A stretch of DNA of 64,000 bases from Aminiphilus circumscriptus DSM 16581 (lineage in GTDB: Bacteria; Synergistota; Synergistia; Synergistales; Aminiphilaceae). The notes beneath the pieces are model-generated. The model was not told the origin of the DNA. It ran no database searches and saw nothing but the letters and a program-made list of their open reading frames with translations. Shown piece after piece: positions 17,278 through 30,426 of the stretch (positions are counted from its first letter, which is position 1; each line of letters starts with the position of its first letter). A program made the translations under genes and the position numbers. The stretch spans positions 1,054,001 to 1,118,000 of the forward strand of contig NZ_JAFY01000002.1 of NCBI RefSeq assembly GCF_000526375.1, in the 5' to 3' direction.

Positions 17278-18261
17278 GTGAAAGTGCTGTGGCTTTCCCG
17301 CAAGGATGTGGAGGATCTGGGCATTTCCGTGCGCGACGTCACCGAGGTGGTGGAGTTGGGGTTCCGTCTTAAAGGGGAGGGAAAGGTGGAGATGCCGGCG
17401 AAGATCGGCATCCACACCAGGAAGGACTGCTTTCTTCACGCCATGCCCGCCTATGTGGGGGGCGACGTGGACCTGGCGGGAATGAAGTGGGTCGCAGGGT
17501 ATCCGCCGAACCAGGCCAAGGGATTGCCCTACATCACGGGCATCTGGTGCCTCAACGACAGCGAGACGGGCTTTCTCAAGGCCATTCTTGACGCGAGCTG
17601 GATCACCGCCTGGCGCACCGGGTCGGCGAGTGCCGTCTGCGCCCGCCATCTCGCCTCGCCCGAGGCGCGCACTCTCGCCGTCGTCGGGCTGGGTGTTCAG
17701 GGGCGGACCAACTTCGCCGCCATCAAGGACGTGCTCCCCTCCATCTCCCGCGCCCAGGTGTACGACGCCTTTCCCGAACAGACGAAGCGCTTCGTGGCGG
17801 ACATGTCCCCCGGCGCGCCCGACGTGGAGTTCGTCGCCGCTTCGGACGTGAGAAGCTGTGTTCGGGACGCGGACATCGTGGTCACCTGCACGCCCATCGT
17901 CGCGGACCCGCAGCGGTTCATCCCTGTGGACTGGCTCAAGAAGGACGTGCTCTGCATCTCCGTGGACTACGACGCCGCCTTCGAGGCGCCGGTCATGAAG
18001 GACGCCCGCATCTTCGTCTGCGACGACCGCCACCAGTATCTCTGGACCCAGGAGCACGGCGTCTATTTCCAGAAGGGCTATCCCCAGGAGGCGGACCTCT
18101 ACGCCGACATGGGCGACATCTGCGCCGGCACAAAGCCCCCCGTGCGTGAGGGCCGCCGCGCCGCGGTGCTCATGGGCATCGCCAGCCACGACGTGATGAC
18201 CGGCCACCTGGTCTGGCGCAAGGCCATCGAAGCCGGAAAAGGCATCGAGCTGGAGCTGTAG
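17278..18261 (+). CDS. Ornithine cyclodeaminase / mu-crystallin family protein
   Basis: 327 residues, normal for the family. It has the NAD-binding Rossmann motif VVGLGVQGR (about 138-146) and the N-terminal catalytic segment with AGMKWVAGYPPN and RTGSASAVCA. Members include ornithine cyclodeaminase (ornithine to proline), alanine dehydrogenase-type enzymes and ketimine reductases, so the reaction cannot be fixed. It starts at a GTG with GGGAGGAAC upstream. Its place after grdEB suggests it makes or recycles an amino or imino acid linked to that reductase. A strong terminator follows, closing the unit. Confidence 0.85.
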   Translation: MKVLWLSRKDVEDLGISVRDVTEVVELGFRLKGEGKVEMPAKIGIHTRKDCFLHAMPAYVGGDVDLAGMKWVAGYPPNQAKGLPYITGIWCLNDSETGFLKAILDASWITAWRTGSASAVCARHLASPEARTLAVVGLGVQGRTNFAAIKDVLPSISRAQVYDAFPEQTKRFVADMSPGAPDVEFVAASDVRSCVRDADIVVTCTPIVADPQRFIPVDWLKKDVLCISVDYDAAFEAPVMKDARIFVCDDRHQYLWTQEHGVYFQKGYPQEADLYADMGDICAGTKPPVREGRRAAVLMGIASHDVMTGHLVWRKAIEAGKGIELEL

Positions 18262-18281
18262 CCCCGACCGGACACACGACG

Positions 18282-18336
18282 TTCCCGGAATGTCCCGTGC
18301 GCGTTCTCGCGGGACTTCCGGGAATGTTTTGTTTTG
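18282..18336 (+). terminator. Terminator of the grdEB-OCD region
   Basis: TTCCCGGAATGTCCCG pairs with CGGGACTTCCGGGAA (one bulge), then TGTTTTGTTTT. It begins 20 bases after the OCD-family stop. Confidence 0.8.
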
Positions 18337-18448
18337 GGTTTTCGTGTTGCGTTGTCGTTTTGCGTTTCCGTTTTTGTTTTCGTGTTGCGGTGTCGCACGC
18401 TTCACGGGGAACGCCCGTTTTTTCCTGCGAAAGAGAGGTGCGTTCCCC
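18325..18448. repeat. G/T-rich low-complexity tract and inverted repeat
   Basis: From 18325 to about 18395 the plus strand is nearly all G and T in GTTTT/GTTTC units. It is followed by GGGGAACGC (18406) and its inverse GCGTTCCCC (18440). No gene is present. Confidence 0.5.
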
Positions 18449-18500
18449 GGAATGTCGCGGTCGCGACGCATGCGGAAGCGAAAAAATCGATGCCGGCGCG

Positions 18501-18785
18501 TTACCTGCCGGATTTCGCCACAAAGCGAATTTCGACGGCGCAGCCTACGGCTCGGGCGTAACTCCTGAGTGTTCGCAGTGAAGGAGCGTGGTCGTTGTTG
18601 GCTTTGAGGCGCGAGACGGCGCTTTTCGTGGTCCCCATCGCTGCGGCGACCTGTTCCTGTGCGAGTCCGGCGCGCTTTCGCGCCGTCAGAAGCTCCCGTG
18701 CGAGTGCCTGTTCTTCCTCCAGCAGACCGTCCTTCATCGCCCGTGAATACGGCATTCCCAGGTCAGGGCCGAACTCCACAACCAA
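18501..18785 (-). pseudogene. XRE-family HigA-like antitoxin fused to a toxin fragment
   Basis: The C-terminal 65 residues are a clean XRE helix-turn-helix of the HigA type: LARELLTARKRAGLAQEQVA, then MGTTKSAVSRLKA and PSLRTLRSYARAVGCAVEI. The N-terminal part, VEFGPDLGMPYSRAMKDGL, is instead the middle of a RelE/HigB-type toxin, where a GxxLGMPYSR motif precedes the catalytic beta strands. The start is a TTG or GTG without a good ribosome site, and an in-frame stop lies 17 codons upstream. So toxin and antitoxin genes appear joined, with the toxin's active end and the antitoxin's start lost. It may still encode a DNA-binding protein. Confidence 0.55.
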
Positions 18786-18877
18786 TTCGACGGCCCGAGC
18801 GTAAGCAGCTAGAATTCCCGGCGGTCAGGATTCGATCGTAGCCAGAAGACGCCCGTATTGTTTCACGTCGGAGGCGT

Positions 18878-18905
18878 TTGCATAGTGCCCAAGGTGTGGG
18901 ATAAT
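18878..18905 (+). promoter_or_regulatory. Candidate promoter for the helicase-methylase-ATPase operon
   Basis: TTGCAT, 16 bases, GATAAT, about 230 bases upstream of the helicase start. An AT-rich stretch with poly-A/T runs follows (18930-18990), clearly lower in GC than the surroundings. Otherwise the 18786-19135 gap holds no gene. Confidence 0.45.
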
Positions 18906-19135
18906 TTCTCTGAACAGCAAAGAAAACTACGCAAATGGATTAAAAATTTTTTTGAAAATTCGTAAAAGCTTCGAAATGTGTTTTCATTGTTTTAGCGGCG
19001 CGCAGTCTGCTTGTTCTCCTTGCCCGCGAGCTAAGTGCGGCGGAAGTCATCGGAAAGCGGAACGTTGAAAAAAACGGAGTGGCGTATTCTTGAGGGAAGG
19101 CCTTTTTCGATTTCGGGACAAGGAGGATGACACCC

Positions 19136-22702
<3,567 letters not shown>

Positions 22703-22720
22703 GGAGCTGATCCGCACAGC

Positions 22721-25633
22721 ATGACGGAGAACACGGAGAAGAAAAAACTCATCGAGGTCGCTCTTCCCCTGGATGCGATCAACGTTGCCGCCGCCCGCGA
22801 AAAATCCATCCGCCACGGTCATCCGAGCACGCTGCATCTCTGGTGGGCCCGGCGACCTCTCGCCGCCGCCCGGGCGGTGCTCTTCGCCCAGATGGTGGAC
22901 GACCCTTCCGCGCATCCCGGTCTTTTCCCCACGAAGGAAGAGCAGGACCGGGAGCGCCAAAGGCTTTTCAGGATTCTGGAGGAGCTGGTGCTCTGGGAAA
23001 GCAGCACCGACGAGGAGGTCCTCGAAAAGGCGAGGGAGGAGATACGCGCATCCTGGCGGCGGACCTGTGCGGAAAACCGGAATCATCCCCGCGCCACCGA
23101 GCTGTTCGACCCGGAGAGACTCCCTGCGTTTCACGATCCCTTCGCCGGAGGGGGTGCTCTGCCCCTGGAGGCACAGCGACTGGGGCTCGAGAGCTATGCC
23201 TCGGATCTCAACCCCGTGGCGGTGCTCATCAACAAGGCCATGATCGAAATACCGCCCCGCTTCGCCGGAAGACCTCCCGTGAACCCCGAGGCGCGAAAGG
23301 ACAACAGGCTCTTTGGAACGGAGTGGAAGGGAGCGTGCGGTCTCGCCGAGGACGTGCGTCATTACGGCAGATGGATGCGCGACGAGGCGGAGCGGCGTAT
23401 CGGCCACCTGTATCCCAAGGTCGGGATTACCCCGGAGATGGTGGCGGAGCGCCCCGACCTGGAGCCCTACAAAGGCGCGCAGCTCACCGTCATCGCCTGG
23501 CTCTGGGCGCGGACCGTCAAGAGCCCCAACCCCGCCTTCGCCTCCGTGGACGTGCCGCTGGTCTCCTCCTTCATGCTCTCCACCAAGCCTGGCAGGGAGG
23601 CCTATGTGGAGCCCGTCGTCGGAAACGGCGGATACCGGTTTGTCGTGAAGATCGGCAAGCCAGGCGACCCGGAAGCGGCGAAGAGCGGTACCAAGCTCTC
23701 CCGCGGGGCGCATTTCCGCTGCCTTCTGTCGGGGACGCCGATTGTCGGCGACTATATCAGGGCGGAGGGGAAAGCCGGACGGATGGGAGCCCGGCTCATG
23801 GCGATCGTCGCGGAGGGGGATCGGGGGCGGGTGTATCTTTCCCCGACTGCGGAACAGGGAAATGTTATTCGCAGTCTAACAATGCCGGAATGGGTTCCTG
23901 AAACGTCTCTCCCCGATGACCCGAGGCATTTTTCGACCGTACAGTATGGTTTAACGACATATGGCAGTCTCTTTACTCCCCGCCAGCTCGTGGCTCTGAC
24001 CACTTTCTCCGACCTTGTGGGAGAAGCGATGGAGTGTGTCCGGCACGATGCGGCGGCAGCCGGTTTGCGCGACGCCTCCGCTGATGCGGAGGGTGCGGAC
24101 GGCCACCTGCGGGATGGCGGCTCCGGCCCTCTCGCCTACGCCGAAGCGGTAGGAACGTATTTGGCATTTGCCGTCGATAAGGCGGCGGATTACTGGTCAA
24201 CAATTTGTTCGTGGCATTCGAGCAAAGAGCTGATTCGTAATACATTCGCTAGACAGGCAATACCAATGATATGGGATTTTGCGGAGGCAAACATTTTTTC
24301 CGGATCAACGGCGAACATGTCGAGCGGAATCGAGTGGATAGGGAAGACCCTGTCCGAGCTGATGGACGGAGCGGCGGGTTTTTCCCGACAATGCGACGCT
24401 CAAGCTCAGGTGCTGAGTTATGGCAAGATCGTCTCTACCGACCCCCCCTACTACGACAACATCGGCTATGCCGATCTCTCGGATTTCTTCTATGTCTGGC
24501 TCCGGCGCTCGCTTCAGCCGGTTTTTCCGGATCTCTTCGCCACCATGAGCACGCCCAAGGACGAGGAGCTGATCGCCTCGCCCTATCGTCACGGCAGCAG
24601 GGAGAACGCCGAATCGTTCTTTCTCGGGGGTATGACGAGGGCCATGGAGCAGCTGGCCGAACAGGGGCATCCCGCCTTTCCCGTGACCGTCTACTACGCC
24701 TTCAAGCAGTCGGAGACCGATGAGGGCGGCACCGTGAGCACCGGATGGGAGACCTTTCTCGCCGCGGTGATCCGGGCCGGATTTGCCGTCACGGGAACGT
24801 GGCCGATGCGTACGGAACTCGGTAACCGTATGTTGGGCAGAGGGACCAACGCCCTTGCCTCCAGCATTGTCCTTGTCTGCCGCAGGCGCCCTGCCGACGC
24901 GCCGGTGACGACACGGCGCGACTTTCTGGCCGCGTTGAAGGACGAGCTTGCTCCGGCGCTGCGCCTGCTCCAGTCGGGAAACATCGCTCCCGTGGACCTT
25001 GCCCAGGCGGCCATCGGTCCGGGCATGGCGGTGTTCACCCGTTCCGCCGCAGTGCTGGACGCCCAGGGAAAACCGCTCTCGGTGGGAGATGCCCTGGCGC
25101 TCATCAATAAGGTTCTGGACGAGATGCTGGTGGAGCAGGAGGGGGATTTTGACGCCGAAACCCGGTGGGCGTTGGCGTGGTTCGAGCAGCATGGTTTCGA
25201 CGAGGAGGAGTTCGGCACGGCGGAGACGCTCTCCAAGGCGAAGAACGTCTCCGTGGAGGGACTGGCGGAGGCGGGAATCCTCGAATCCAGGCGGGGGCGG
25301 GTGCGCCTTCTGCCTCCGGGGGAGCTGTTCCGGGAGTGGGATCCGGCGAAGGACTCCCGCCTCACGGCCTGGGAGATGGTGCACCATCTCATCCGGGTCC
25401 TCGAAAGCGCCGGAGAAACTTCCGCTGCGGAGCTGGTTGCGAAGATGAGGGGGCGGGCCGAGACGGCCCGCGACCTGGCCTATCGGCTGTACGCGCTGTG
25501 CGAGAGGAAAAAACGGACCGGAGAGGGCTTGTCGTACAACGGGCTGGTGCAGAGCTGGCCCGAGATCGTTCGTCTCGCCCGGGGCGGCGCGGTACGCCCG
25601 AGGGAGCAACTTTCGTTTGAAAGTGAGGAATAA
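22721..25633 (+). CDS. DUF1156 adenine-specific DNA methylase (COG1743)
   Basis: 970 residues. N-terminal [19 protein letters not shown] is the DUF1156 signature. Motif I is [12 protein letters not shown] (139-150), and the catalytic motif IV is [13 protein letters not shown] (DPPY at about 574-577), followed by the [12 protein letters not shown] segment typical of the family. It is predicted to methylate adenine N6 and so mark host DNA, with the helicase and the HEPN-DUF499 protein as partners. The next gene starts three bases after its stop. Two stretches inside it (about 23860-24000 and 24150-24330) are distinctly lower in GC than the rest, as if recombined from another source. Confidence 0.9.
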   Translation: MTENTEKKKLIEVALPLDAINVAAAREKSIRHGHPSTLHLWWARRPLAAARAVLFAQMVDDPSAHPGLFPTKEEQDRERQRLFRILEELVLWESSTDEEVLEKAREEIRASWRRTCAENRNHPRATELFDPERLPAFHDPFAGGGALPLEAQRLGLESYASDLNPVAVLINKAMIEIPPRFAGRPPVNPEARKDNRLFGTEWKGACGLAEDVRHYGRWMRDEAERRIGHLYPKVGITPEMVAERPDLEPYKGAQLTVIAWLWARTVKSPNPAFASVDVPLVSSFMLSTKPGREAYVEPVVGNGGYRFVVKIGKPGDPEAAKSGTKLSRGAHFRCLLSGTPIVGDYIRAEGKAGRMGARLMAIVAEGDRGRVYLSPTAEQGNVIRSLTMPEWVPETSLPDDPRHFSTVQYGLTTYGSLFTPRQLVALTTFSDLVGEAMECVRHDAAAAGLRDASADAEGADGHLRDGGSGPLAYAEAVGTYLAFAVDKAADYWSTICSWHSSKELIRNTFARQAIPMIWDFAEANIFSGSTANMSSGIEWIGKTLSELMDGAAGFSRQCDAQAQVLSYGKIVSTDPPYYDNIGYADLSDFFYVWLRRSLQPVFPDLFATMSTPKDEELIASPYRHGSRENAESFFLGGMTRAMEQLAEQGHPAFPVTVYYAFKQSETDEGGTVSTGWETFLAAVIRAGFAVTGTWPMRTELGNRMLGRGTNALASSIVLVCRRRPADAPVTTRRDFLAALKDELAPALRLLQSGNIAPVDLAQAAIGPGMAVFTRSAAVLDAQGKPLSVGDALALINKVLDEMLVEQEGDFDAETRWALAWFEQHGFDEEEFGTAETLSKAKNVSVEGLAEAGILESRRGRVRLLPPGELFREWDPAKDSRLTAWEMVHHLIRVLESAGETSAAELVAKMRGRAETARDLAYRLYALCERKKRTGEGLSYNGLVQSWPEIVRLARGGAVRPREQLSFESEE

Positions 25634-25636
25634 ACC

Positions 25637-28600
25637 ATGGCCATGACGAACCGGGAGCGTGTCGAAAGAGCGATGGAGCTGTTGCGGCAGGGACTTGCCC
25701 CCTTTGTCGAGCGGGAGTTCCGCAATCAGTACGGAGTGGATCCGTCGGCGAAGGCACAGTCGCTCTTCGTGGAGGACCGCATGGCCCAGAGGCCCCTTGT
25801 CGAGTGGGATGTGTCGTTGCTTCTGAAACTCATGTGGGATGCGTGGAACGAGGTGTTTCGCCAGGTCCTCGGTTTTTCCGAGCGTTCTCTCGTGAGTGAA
25901 CTGCGGGAGTGGCGCAACAAGTGGGCGCACCAGGAGACCTTCACGGGCGACGATACGGACCGGGTTCTCGATTCGGCGGCCCGGCTGCTTGCGGCGGTGT
26001 CGGCGAAGGAGGCCGACGACGTTGGGAGAATGAAGATGGAATTGCGACGCCTCATCTTCGACGAACAGGTCCGGGGCGAGAAACGCAGGATCGGGGGTTC
26101 CCTCGTGGAAGCCGCGTCGGGGGCGCTGAAGCCGTGGCGGGAAGTGATCGCCCCCCATGCGGATGTGGCGAGCGGCCGCTACCAGCAGGCGGAGTTCGCC
26201 GCGGACCTGTGGCAGGTTCACCTCGGCGAGGGTACGCCCGAATACCGGGATCCCCGGGAATTCTTCCGTCGAACTTTTCTCACGGAAAGCCTGAAACGCC
26301 TCCTCGTCGGCGCCGTGCAGCGTCTCCGGGGTTGCGGCGGAGATCCGGTGGTGCAGCTCCAGACGAACTTCGGCGGCGGCAAGACGCACTCCATGCTCGC
26401 CCTGTACCACCTTTTTTCCGGTACATCCCCGGGAGAGCTTGCGGGTGTGGAGGAGGTCCTCGCCGAGGCTGGTGAAAAGGCGCTTCCATCGGCCCGACGC
26501 GTGGTTCTCGTGGGCAACAAGATCTCTCCGGGCAACCCCGTCACGAAGTCCGACGGAGTGACGACGGTACGCACCCTCTGGGGGGAACTTGCGTGGCAGC
26601 TCGGCGGAGCGGAGGCCTATGCCCGGGTGCAGGCCGACGACGAACGGGGAACGAACCCAGGCGACGTGCTCCGGGAGCTGTTTCGGGAATACGGCCCCTG
26701 TCTTGTCCTGGTGGACGAATGGGTGGCCTACGCACGGCAGCTTCACGACCAGAGCGATCTCCCCGCGGGGAGTTTCGAGACCCAGTTCAGTTTCGCCCAG
26801 GCTCTCACCGAATCGGCCCGTCTCGCGGGGAACTGCCTTCTCGTCATTTCCCTGCCCGCGTCGGATGCGGCGGGATCTCCCCATACGAACGCCGACGATG
26901 TGGAAGTGGGGGGCATTCGTGGGCGGGAGGCTCTGGATCGCCTTCGGAACGTGGTGGGACGCCTGGAGTCCTCGTGGCGCCCCGCCACGGCCGAGGAGGG
27001 GTTTGAGATCGTTCGGCGCCGGCTTTTCGAGCCCCTCGCCGGGACGAAGTCCTTCAAGTACAGGGATGTGACCGCCAGAGCCTTTTCGGAAGCGTATCGT
27101 GCGCAGAGTTCGGAGTTTCCCCCGGAATGTCGCGAGGCGGACTACGAGGAACGGATTCGTGCGGCCTATCCCATTCACCCGGAGGTTTTCGACAGGCTCT
27201 ACACGGATTGGTCCACCCTTGTGAAATTTCAGCGTACCCGGGGTGTGCTGCGCCTCATGGCGGCGGTGATTCACAGCTTGTGGGAGAAGGGAGACCGAAG
27301 TCCTCTCATTCTGCCCTCCATGATTCCCATAGACGATTCCCGGGTGCAGTTCGAGCTGACCCGTTACCTTTCGGACAACTGGGTCCCCATCATCGAAAAG
27401 GACGTGGACGGGCAGAACTCTCTTCCGTTGAGACTTGACGGAGAAAACCCCAACTTCGGTAAACTTTCCGCTGCCCGACGCGTGGCCCGCACGATCTATC
27501 TCGGCTCCGCGCCCACTGCGGCGGCGGCTCACCGGGGACTTGAGGATCGGCGTGTGAAACTCGGCTGCGTGATGCCGGGAGAAACGCCGGCGCTCTTCGG
27601 CGACGCGCTGCGCCGGCTCGCTGCGTCGGCGACCTATCTTTTTCAGGATGGTGCCCGGTTCTGGTACTCCACTCAGCCGACGGTGACCAAGCTGGTGGAA
27701 GACCGGGCCGAACAGTTGCGGCGTGATTCCGACAAGGTGGCGCAGGAACTCGACGAGCGGCTTCGTGCGGATCTCCGGCAGCGGGGAGATTTTCCGAGGA
27801 TTCATGTCTTGCCGAGAGCGGGGGCGGATGTTCCCGACGATCATGTGACGAAGTTGGTGGTCCTGTCCGCGGAATATCCGTACAGCAGGGGAAAGGAAGA
27901 GACGAGCTCCGCCGAGGCGGCGGCAAAAGCCATCCTCGAATCCCGGGGAAGTGGCCCGCGTCTCTATCGGAACACGCTCGTCTTCCTCGCTGCGGACAAG
28001 GTACGGCTCCAGGATCTCGACGAGGCGCTCCGGAAGTATCTTGCCTGGAGGTCGATCCTTGCGGAAAAGGAAAGCCTCAACCTCGACCCGCATCAGGTCC
28101 GCCAGGCGGAGGAGCGAAAACGTTCCGCGAACGACGAGGTTGTCGCACGGCTACCCGAGACCTATCAATGGCTGCTCGTTCCCGAACAGGAGACGCCCCA
28201 GCCTCCCCTTGCCTGGAAGGCGCTTCGTCTGTCGAACGGCGAGGGCCTTGCCGTTCGGGCGTGCAGAAGGCTCCGCAGCGAGGAACTGCTGTTGTTCTCC
28301 ATCGGCTCGACTGTTCTTCGGCAGTGCGTGGACCGGATTCCTCTCTGGCGTGGTGATTCGGTTTCGGTGAAGCAGCTCGTGGAAGATTTTGCAAGCTATC
28401 TCTATCTGCCCCGCCTCGCCGGTCCCGAGGTTCTCGTGGCGGCGGTTGCGGATGGTGTCGGTCTTCTTTCCTGGAGGAACGATTCCTTCGCTTTCGCCGA
28501 GGGGTACGACGAATCATCGGGACGTTATCCGGGCCTGAAGGCGGGAGAATCCCTTGCTCTCTCGGGCGAACCCCGCGGTCTTATCGTGAAGCCCGAGGTG

Positions 28601-29008
28601 GCGGAAAAGCAGCGGGAAGCGGAAAGCCGTCCCCGAAGCGTTTCCTGGGAGGAGAAAGACGGAGGGGCTGAGGGGCGGGCGGAGGAGCGCGCCGGAGAAA
28701 GCCTCGGGAATGGAGTAAGTGGAAAGAGTGGAGAAAAGAATGTCGTCGCTTCGCCTCTCGAACGGACGAAGAAGCCCCGAAGATTCCATGGCACGGTGAA
28801 GCTCGATGCCATGAGGGTCGGTCTGGATGCAAGCCTGATCGCGCAGGAGGTCGTGGCGCACCTGGCGGGACTGGTGGATGCGAAAGTCAACGTGACGCTG
28901 GAAATCGAGGCATTCATTCCCGAGGGCGCCCCCGACCACGTGGTGCGCGCCGTGACGGAAAACGGCAGAACCCTGAAATTCACCTCCCACGGTTTCGAGA
29001 GCGAGTAG
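25637..29008 (+). CDS. Swt1-type HEPN domain fused to DUF499 AAA+ ATPase (COG1483)
   Basis: 1123 residues. The first 125 form a Swt1-like HEPN domain: FVEREFRNQY, FVEDR, and REWRNKWAHQ, in which R93-x4-H98 is the RNase motif of active HEPN toxins. The DUF499 ATPase follows with LQTNFGGGKTHSML (Walker A, about 242-255) and LVLVDEWVAYARQL (Walker B). A low-complexity charged linker (about 1000-1055) leads to the conserved C-terminal segment AHLAGLVDAKVNVTLEIEAF. By family knowledge this ATPase sits with DUF1156 methylases and DUF3883 helicases. The HEPN end suggests an RNA-cleaving abortive response controlled by the ATPase, which is inference. It is the last gene of the operon. Confidence 0.88.
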   Translation: MAMTNRERVERAMELLRQGLAPFVEREFRNQYGVDPSAKAQSLFVEDRMAQRPLVEWDVSLLLKLMWDAWNEVFRQVLGFSERSLVSELREWRNKWAHQETFTGDDTDRVLDSAARLLAAVSAKEADDVGRMKMELRRLIFDEQVRGEKRRIGGSLVEAASGALKPWREVIAPHADVASGRYQQAEFAADLWQVHLGEGTPEYRDPREFFRRTFLTESLKRLLVGAVQRLRGCGGDPVVQLQTNFGGGKTHSMLALYHLFSGTSPGELAGVEEVLAEAGEKALPSARRVVLVGNKISPGNPVTKSDGVTTVRTLWGELAWQLGGAEAYARVQADDERGTNPGDVLRELFREYGPCLVLVDEWVAYARQLHDQSDLPAGSFETQFSFAQALTESARLAGNCLLVISLPASDAAGSPHTNADDVEVGGIRGREALDRLRNVVGRLESSWRPATAEEGFEIVRRRLFEPLAGTKSFKYRDVTARAFSEAYRAQSSEFPPECREADYEERIRAAYPIHPEVFDRLYTDWSTLVKFQRTRGVLRLMAAVIHSLWEKGDRSPLILPSMIPIDDSRVQFELTRYLSDNWVPIIEKDVDGQNSLPLRLDGENPNFGKLSAARRVARTIYLGSAPTAAAAHRGLEDRRVKLGCVMPGETPALFGDALRRLAASATYLFQDGARFWYSTQPTVTKLVEDRAEQLRRDSDKVAQELDERLRADLRQRGDFPRIHVLPRAGADVPDDHVTKLVVLSAEYPYSRGKEETSSAEAAAKAILESRGSGPRLYRNTLVFLAADKVRLQDLDEALRKYLAWRSILAEKESLNLDPHQVRQAEERKRSANDEVVARLPETYQWLLVPEQETPQPPLAWKALRLSNGEGLAVRACRRLRSEELLLFSIGSTVLRQCVDRIPLWRGDSVSVKQLVEDFASYLYLPRLAGPEVLVAAVADGVGLLSWRNDSFAFAEGYDESSGRYPGLKAGESLALSGEPRGLIVKPEVAEKQREAESRPRSVSWEEKDGGAEGRAEERAGESLGNGVSGKSGEKNVVASPLERTKKPRRFHGTVKLDAMRVGLDASLIAQEVVAHLAGLVDAKVNVTLEIEAFIPEGAPDHVVRAVTENGRTLKFTSHGFESE

Positions 29009-29038
29009 CGGTGGAAGATACTCCCGACAGGAGAAAGT

Positions 29039-29064
29039 GCCGCGCCGGAAGACTCCGGTGCGGC
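29039..29064. terminator. Hairpin between convergent genes
   Basis: GCCGCGCCGG / CCGGTGCGGC with a 6-base loop sits between the stops of the DUF499 gene and the ABC ATPase gene on the other strand. It lacks a long U-run on either strand but is well placed to end both transcripts. Confidence 0.5.
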
Positions 29065-29087
29065 GCGTCACTTCGAGAGGGGAAACC

Positions 29088-29864
29088 TCACGCCATGTCG
29101 AATCCCGCCACGGCGGAGAGGAGTTGCCGTGCGAAGGGGTGCGTCACGTCGCCGATGCGGCTTACGTCGCCCGTTTCCTCCACGAAGACGCCGTCGTGCA
29201 TGAAGAGCACGGAGTCGCAGAGGTACGTCACCGCCTCGAGATCGTGGGTGATGAAGAGGTAGGAGAGGCCGTGTGTTTCCTTCAACTCGGCGAGCAGGTC
29301 CATGATCTGCACCTGGACGGAGACGTCCAGCGAGCTTACGGCCTCGTCCAGAAGCAGAAAACGGGGGGCTCCGGCGAGGGCGCGGGCGATGCAGACCCGC
29401 TGGAGCTGGCCGCCGCTCAACTGGTGCGGATAGCGTTCGAGAAACCCGCCGCCGAGCCCGACCCTTTCGAGAAGCTCGGCGGCCCGCTCCCGGAGTTCCC
29501 GCTTGTCGAGTCCTTCGAGAGTGCGGAGAGGCTCGTTCATGACGGCTTCGATGCGGAACCGCGGGTTCACCGAGGACGTATAGTCCTGAAAGACCACGCT
29601 GCCGCACCGGCGGGCCTTCGTCCCGCGTCGGTCGTAGAGATCCTCGCCGCACACGAGAACACGCCCCCTCTCCGGCCGGAGCAGCCCGATCAGAACCCGC
29701 CCGAGGGTGCTCTTGCCGCATCCCGATTCCCCGACGATGCCGAGGCACTGTCCCTCTCTCAGGAAGAGGGAGACGCCCTTCAGGACGGGCCTGCGCCTCC
29801 TCCGAAGGAAAAAGGGGCTCGCTTCCGGAAAGCTCACGTGAATGTCAGAAGCTTGCAGCAGCAT
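29088..29864 (-). CDS. Peptide/nickel-type ABC transporter ATP-binding protein (NikE/DppF-like)
   Basis: 258 residues, complete. Walker A is GESGCGKST (45-53), the signature is LSGGQLQRVCIARAL, and Walker B runs into LLLDEAVSSLDVSVQ. The short length fits the NikE/CntF type used for metal or metallophore uptake better than the roughly 330-residue oligopeptide DppF. The ATG at 29864 lies within the end of the upstream ATPase gene, so translation was coupled. Its partner ATPase is broken and no permease or binding protein is present, so the transporter is probably non-functional although this gene is intact. Confidence 0.85.
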   Translation of the reverse strand: MLLQASDIHVSFPEASPFFLRRRRRPVLKGVSLFLREGQCLGIVGESGCGKSTLGRVLIGLLRPERGRVLVCGEDLYDRRGTKARRCGSVVFQDYTSSVNPRFRIEAVMNEPLRTLEGLDKRELRERAAELLERVGLGGGFLERYPHQLSGGQLQRVCIARALAGAPRFLLLDEAVSSLDVSVQVQIMDLLAELKETHGLSYLFITHDLEAVTYLCDSVLFMHDGVFVEETGDVSRIGDVTHPFARQLLSAVAGFDMA

Positions 29865-30426
29865 CGGCGGTCTCCACGGAGCCCACGGCGCGGCGGAAGC
29901 GCCGCACCAGGGACGAGCGGGTTTCCATGAGATACCTGGCATGCTCGTTCTTCGGCGACAGGAACACCTTCCGGAGGTCTCCCTTCTCCACGATCTCCCC
30001 GCGGTGCATCACCAGGACCGTGTCCGCCACCGAAGAGAGGACCCCCAGATCGTGGGAGACGAAGAGCATGGCACAGGCACACTCCCGTCTCACGCGGCGG
30101 ATTTCCTTCATCATTTCGAAGCGGGTGACGGAGTCGAGCGCCGTGGTCGGTTCGTCCGCGATGAGCAGCTTCGGCCCGAACAGGAGGGCGAGCCCGATCA
30201 TGACGCGCTGCAGCATGCCGCCGCTCAGTTGGTGGGGATAGCATCCGAGCACGCTCGCGGCGTTGCCGATCCGCATCTGTTCCAGCATGGCGATTCCCGT
30301 CTTCACCGCATCTTTGCGGCTCGTTCTTCCGTGTGCCCGGAGCGTCTCGGCGATGTGCCCCTCCACGGTGACCATTGGGTCGAAGGATGTCATGGGATTC
30401 TGGAGAATCATGGAGATCTTCGCATC
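29845..30426 (-). pseudogene. 5'-truncated ABC transporter ATP-binding protein (NikD/DppD-like)
   Basis: About 193 codons of a NikD/DppD-type ATPase beginning inside the protein at ISMILQNPMTSFDPM (the Q-loop). The signature LSGGMLQRVMIGLAL and Walker B IADEPTTALD are present, but the Walker A region and about 70 N-terminal residues are missing. The break coincides with the end of an IS3-family fragment at about 30425, so the front of the gene was lost with or after an insertion. It overlaps the intact NikE-like gene by 20 bases. Confidence 0.85.

Noticed and set aside
15577-18471. Minus-strand frame of 964 codons opposite the grd region
   Set aside because: Shadow; the plus strand carries grdB with selenocysteine and the OCD gene.
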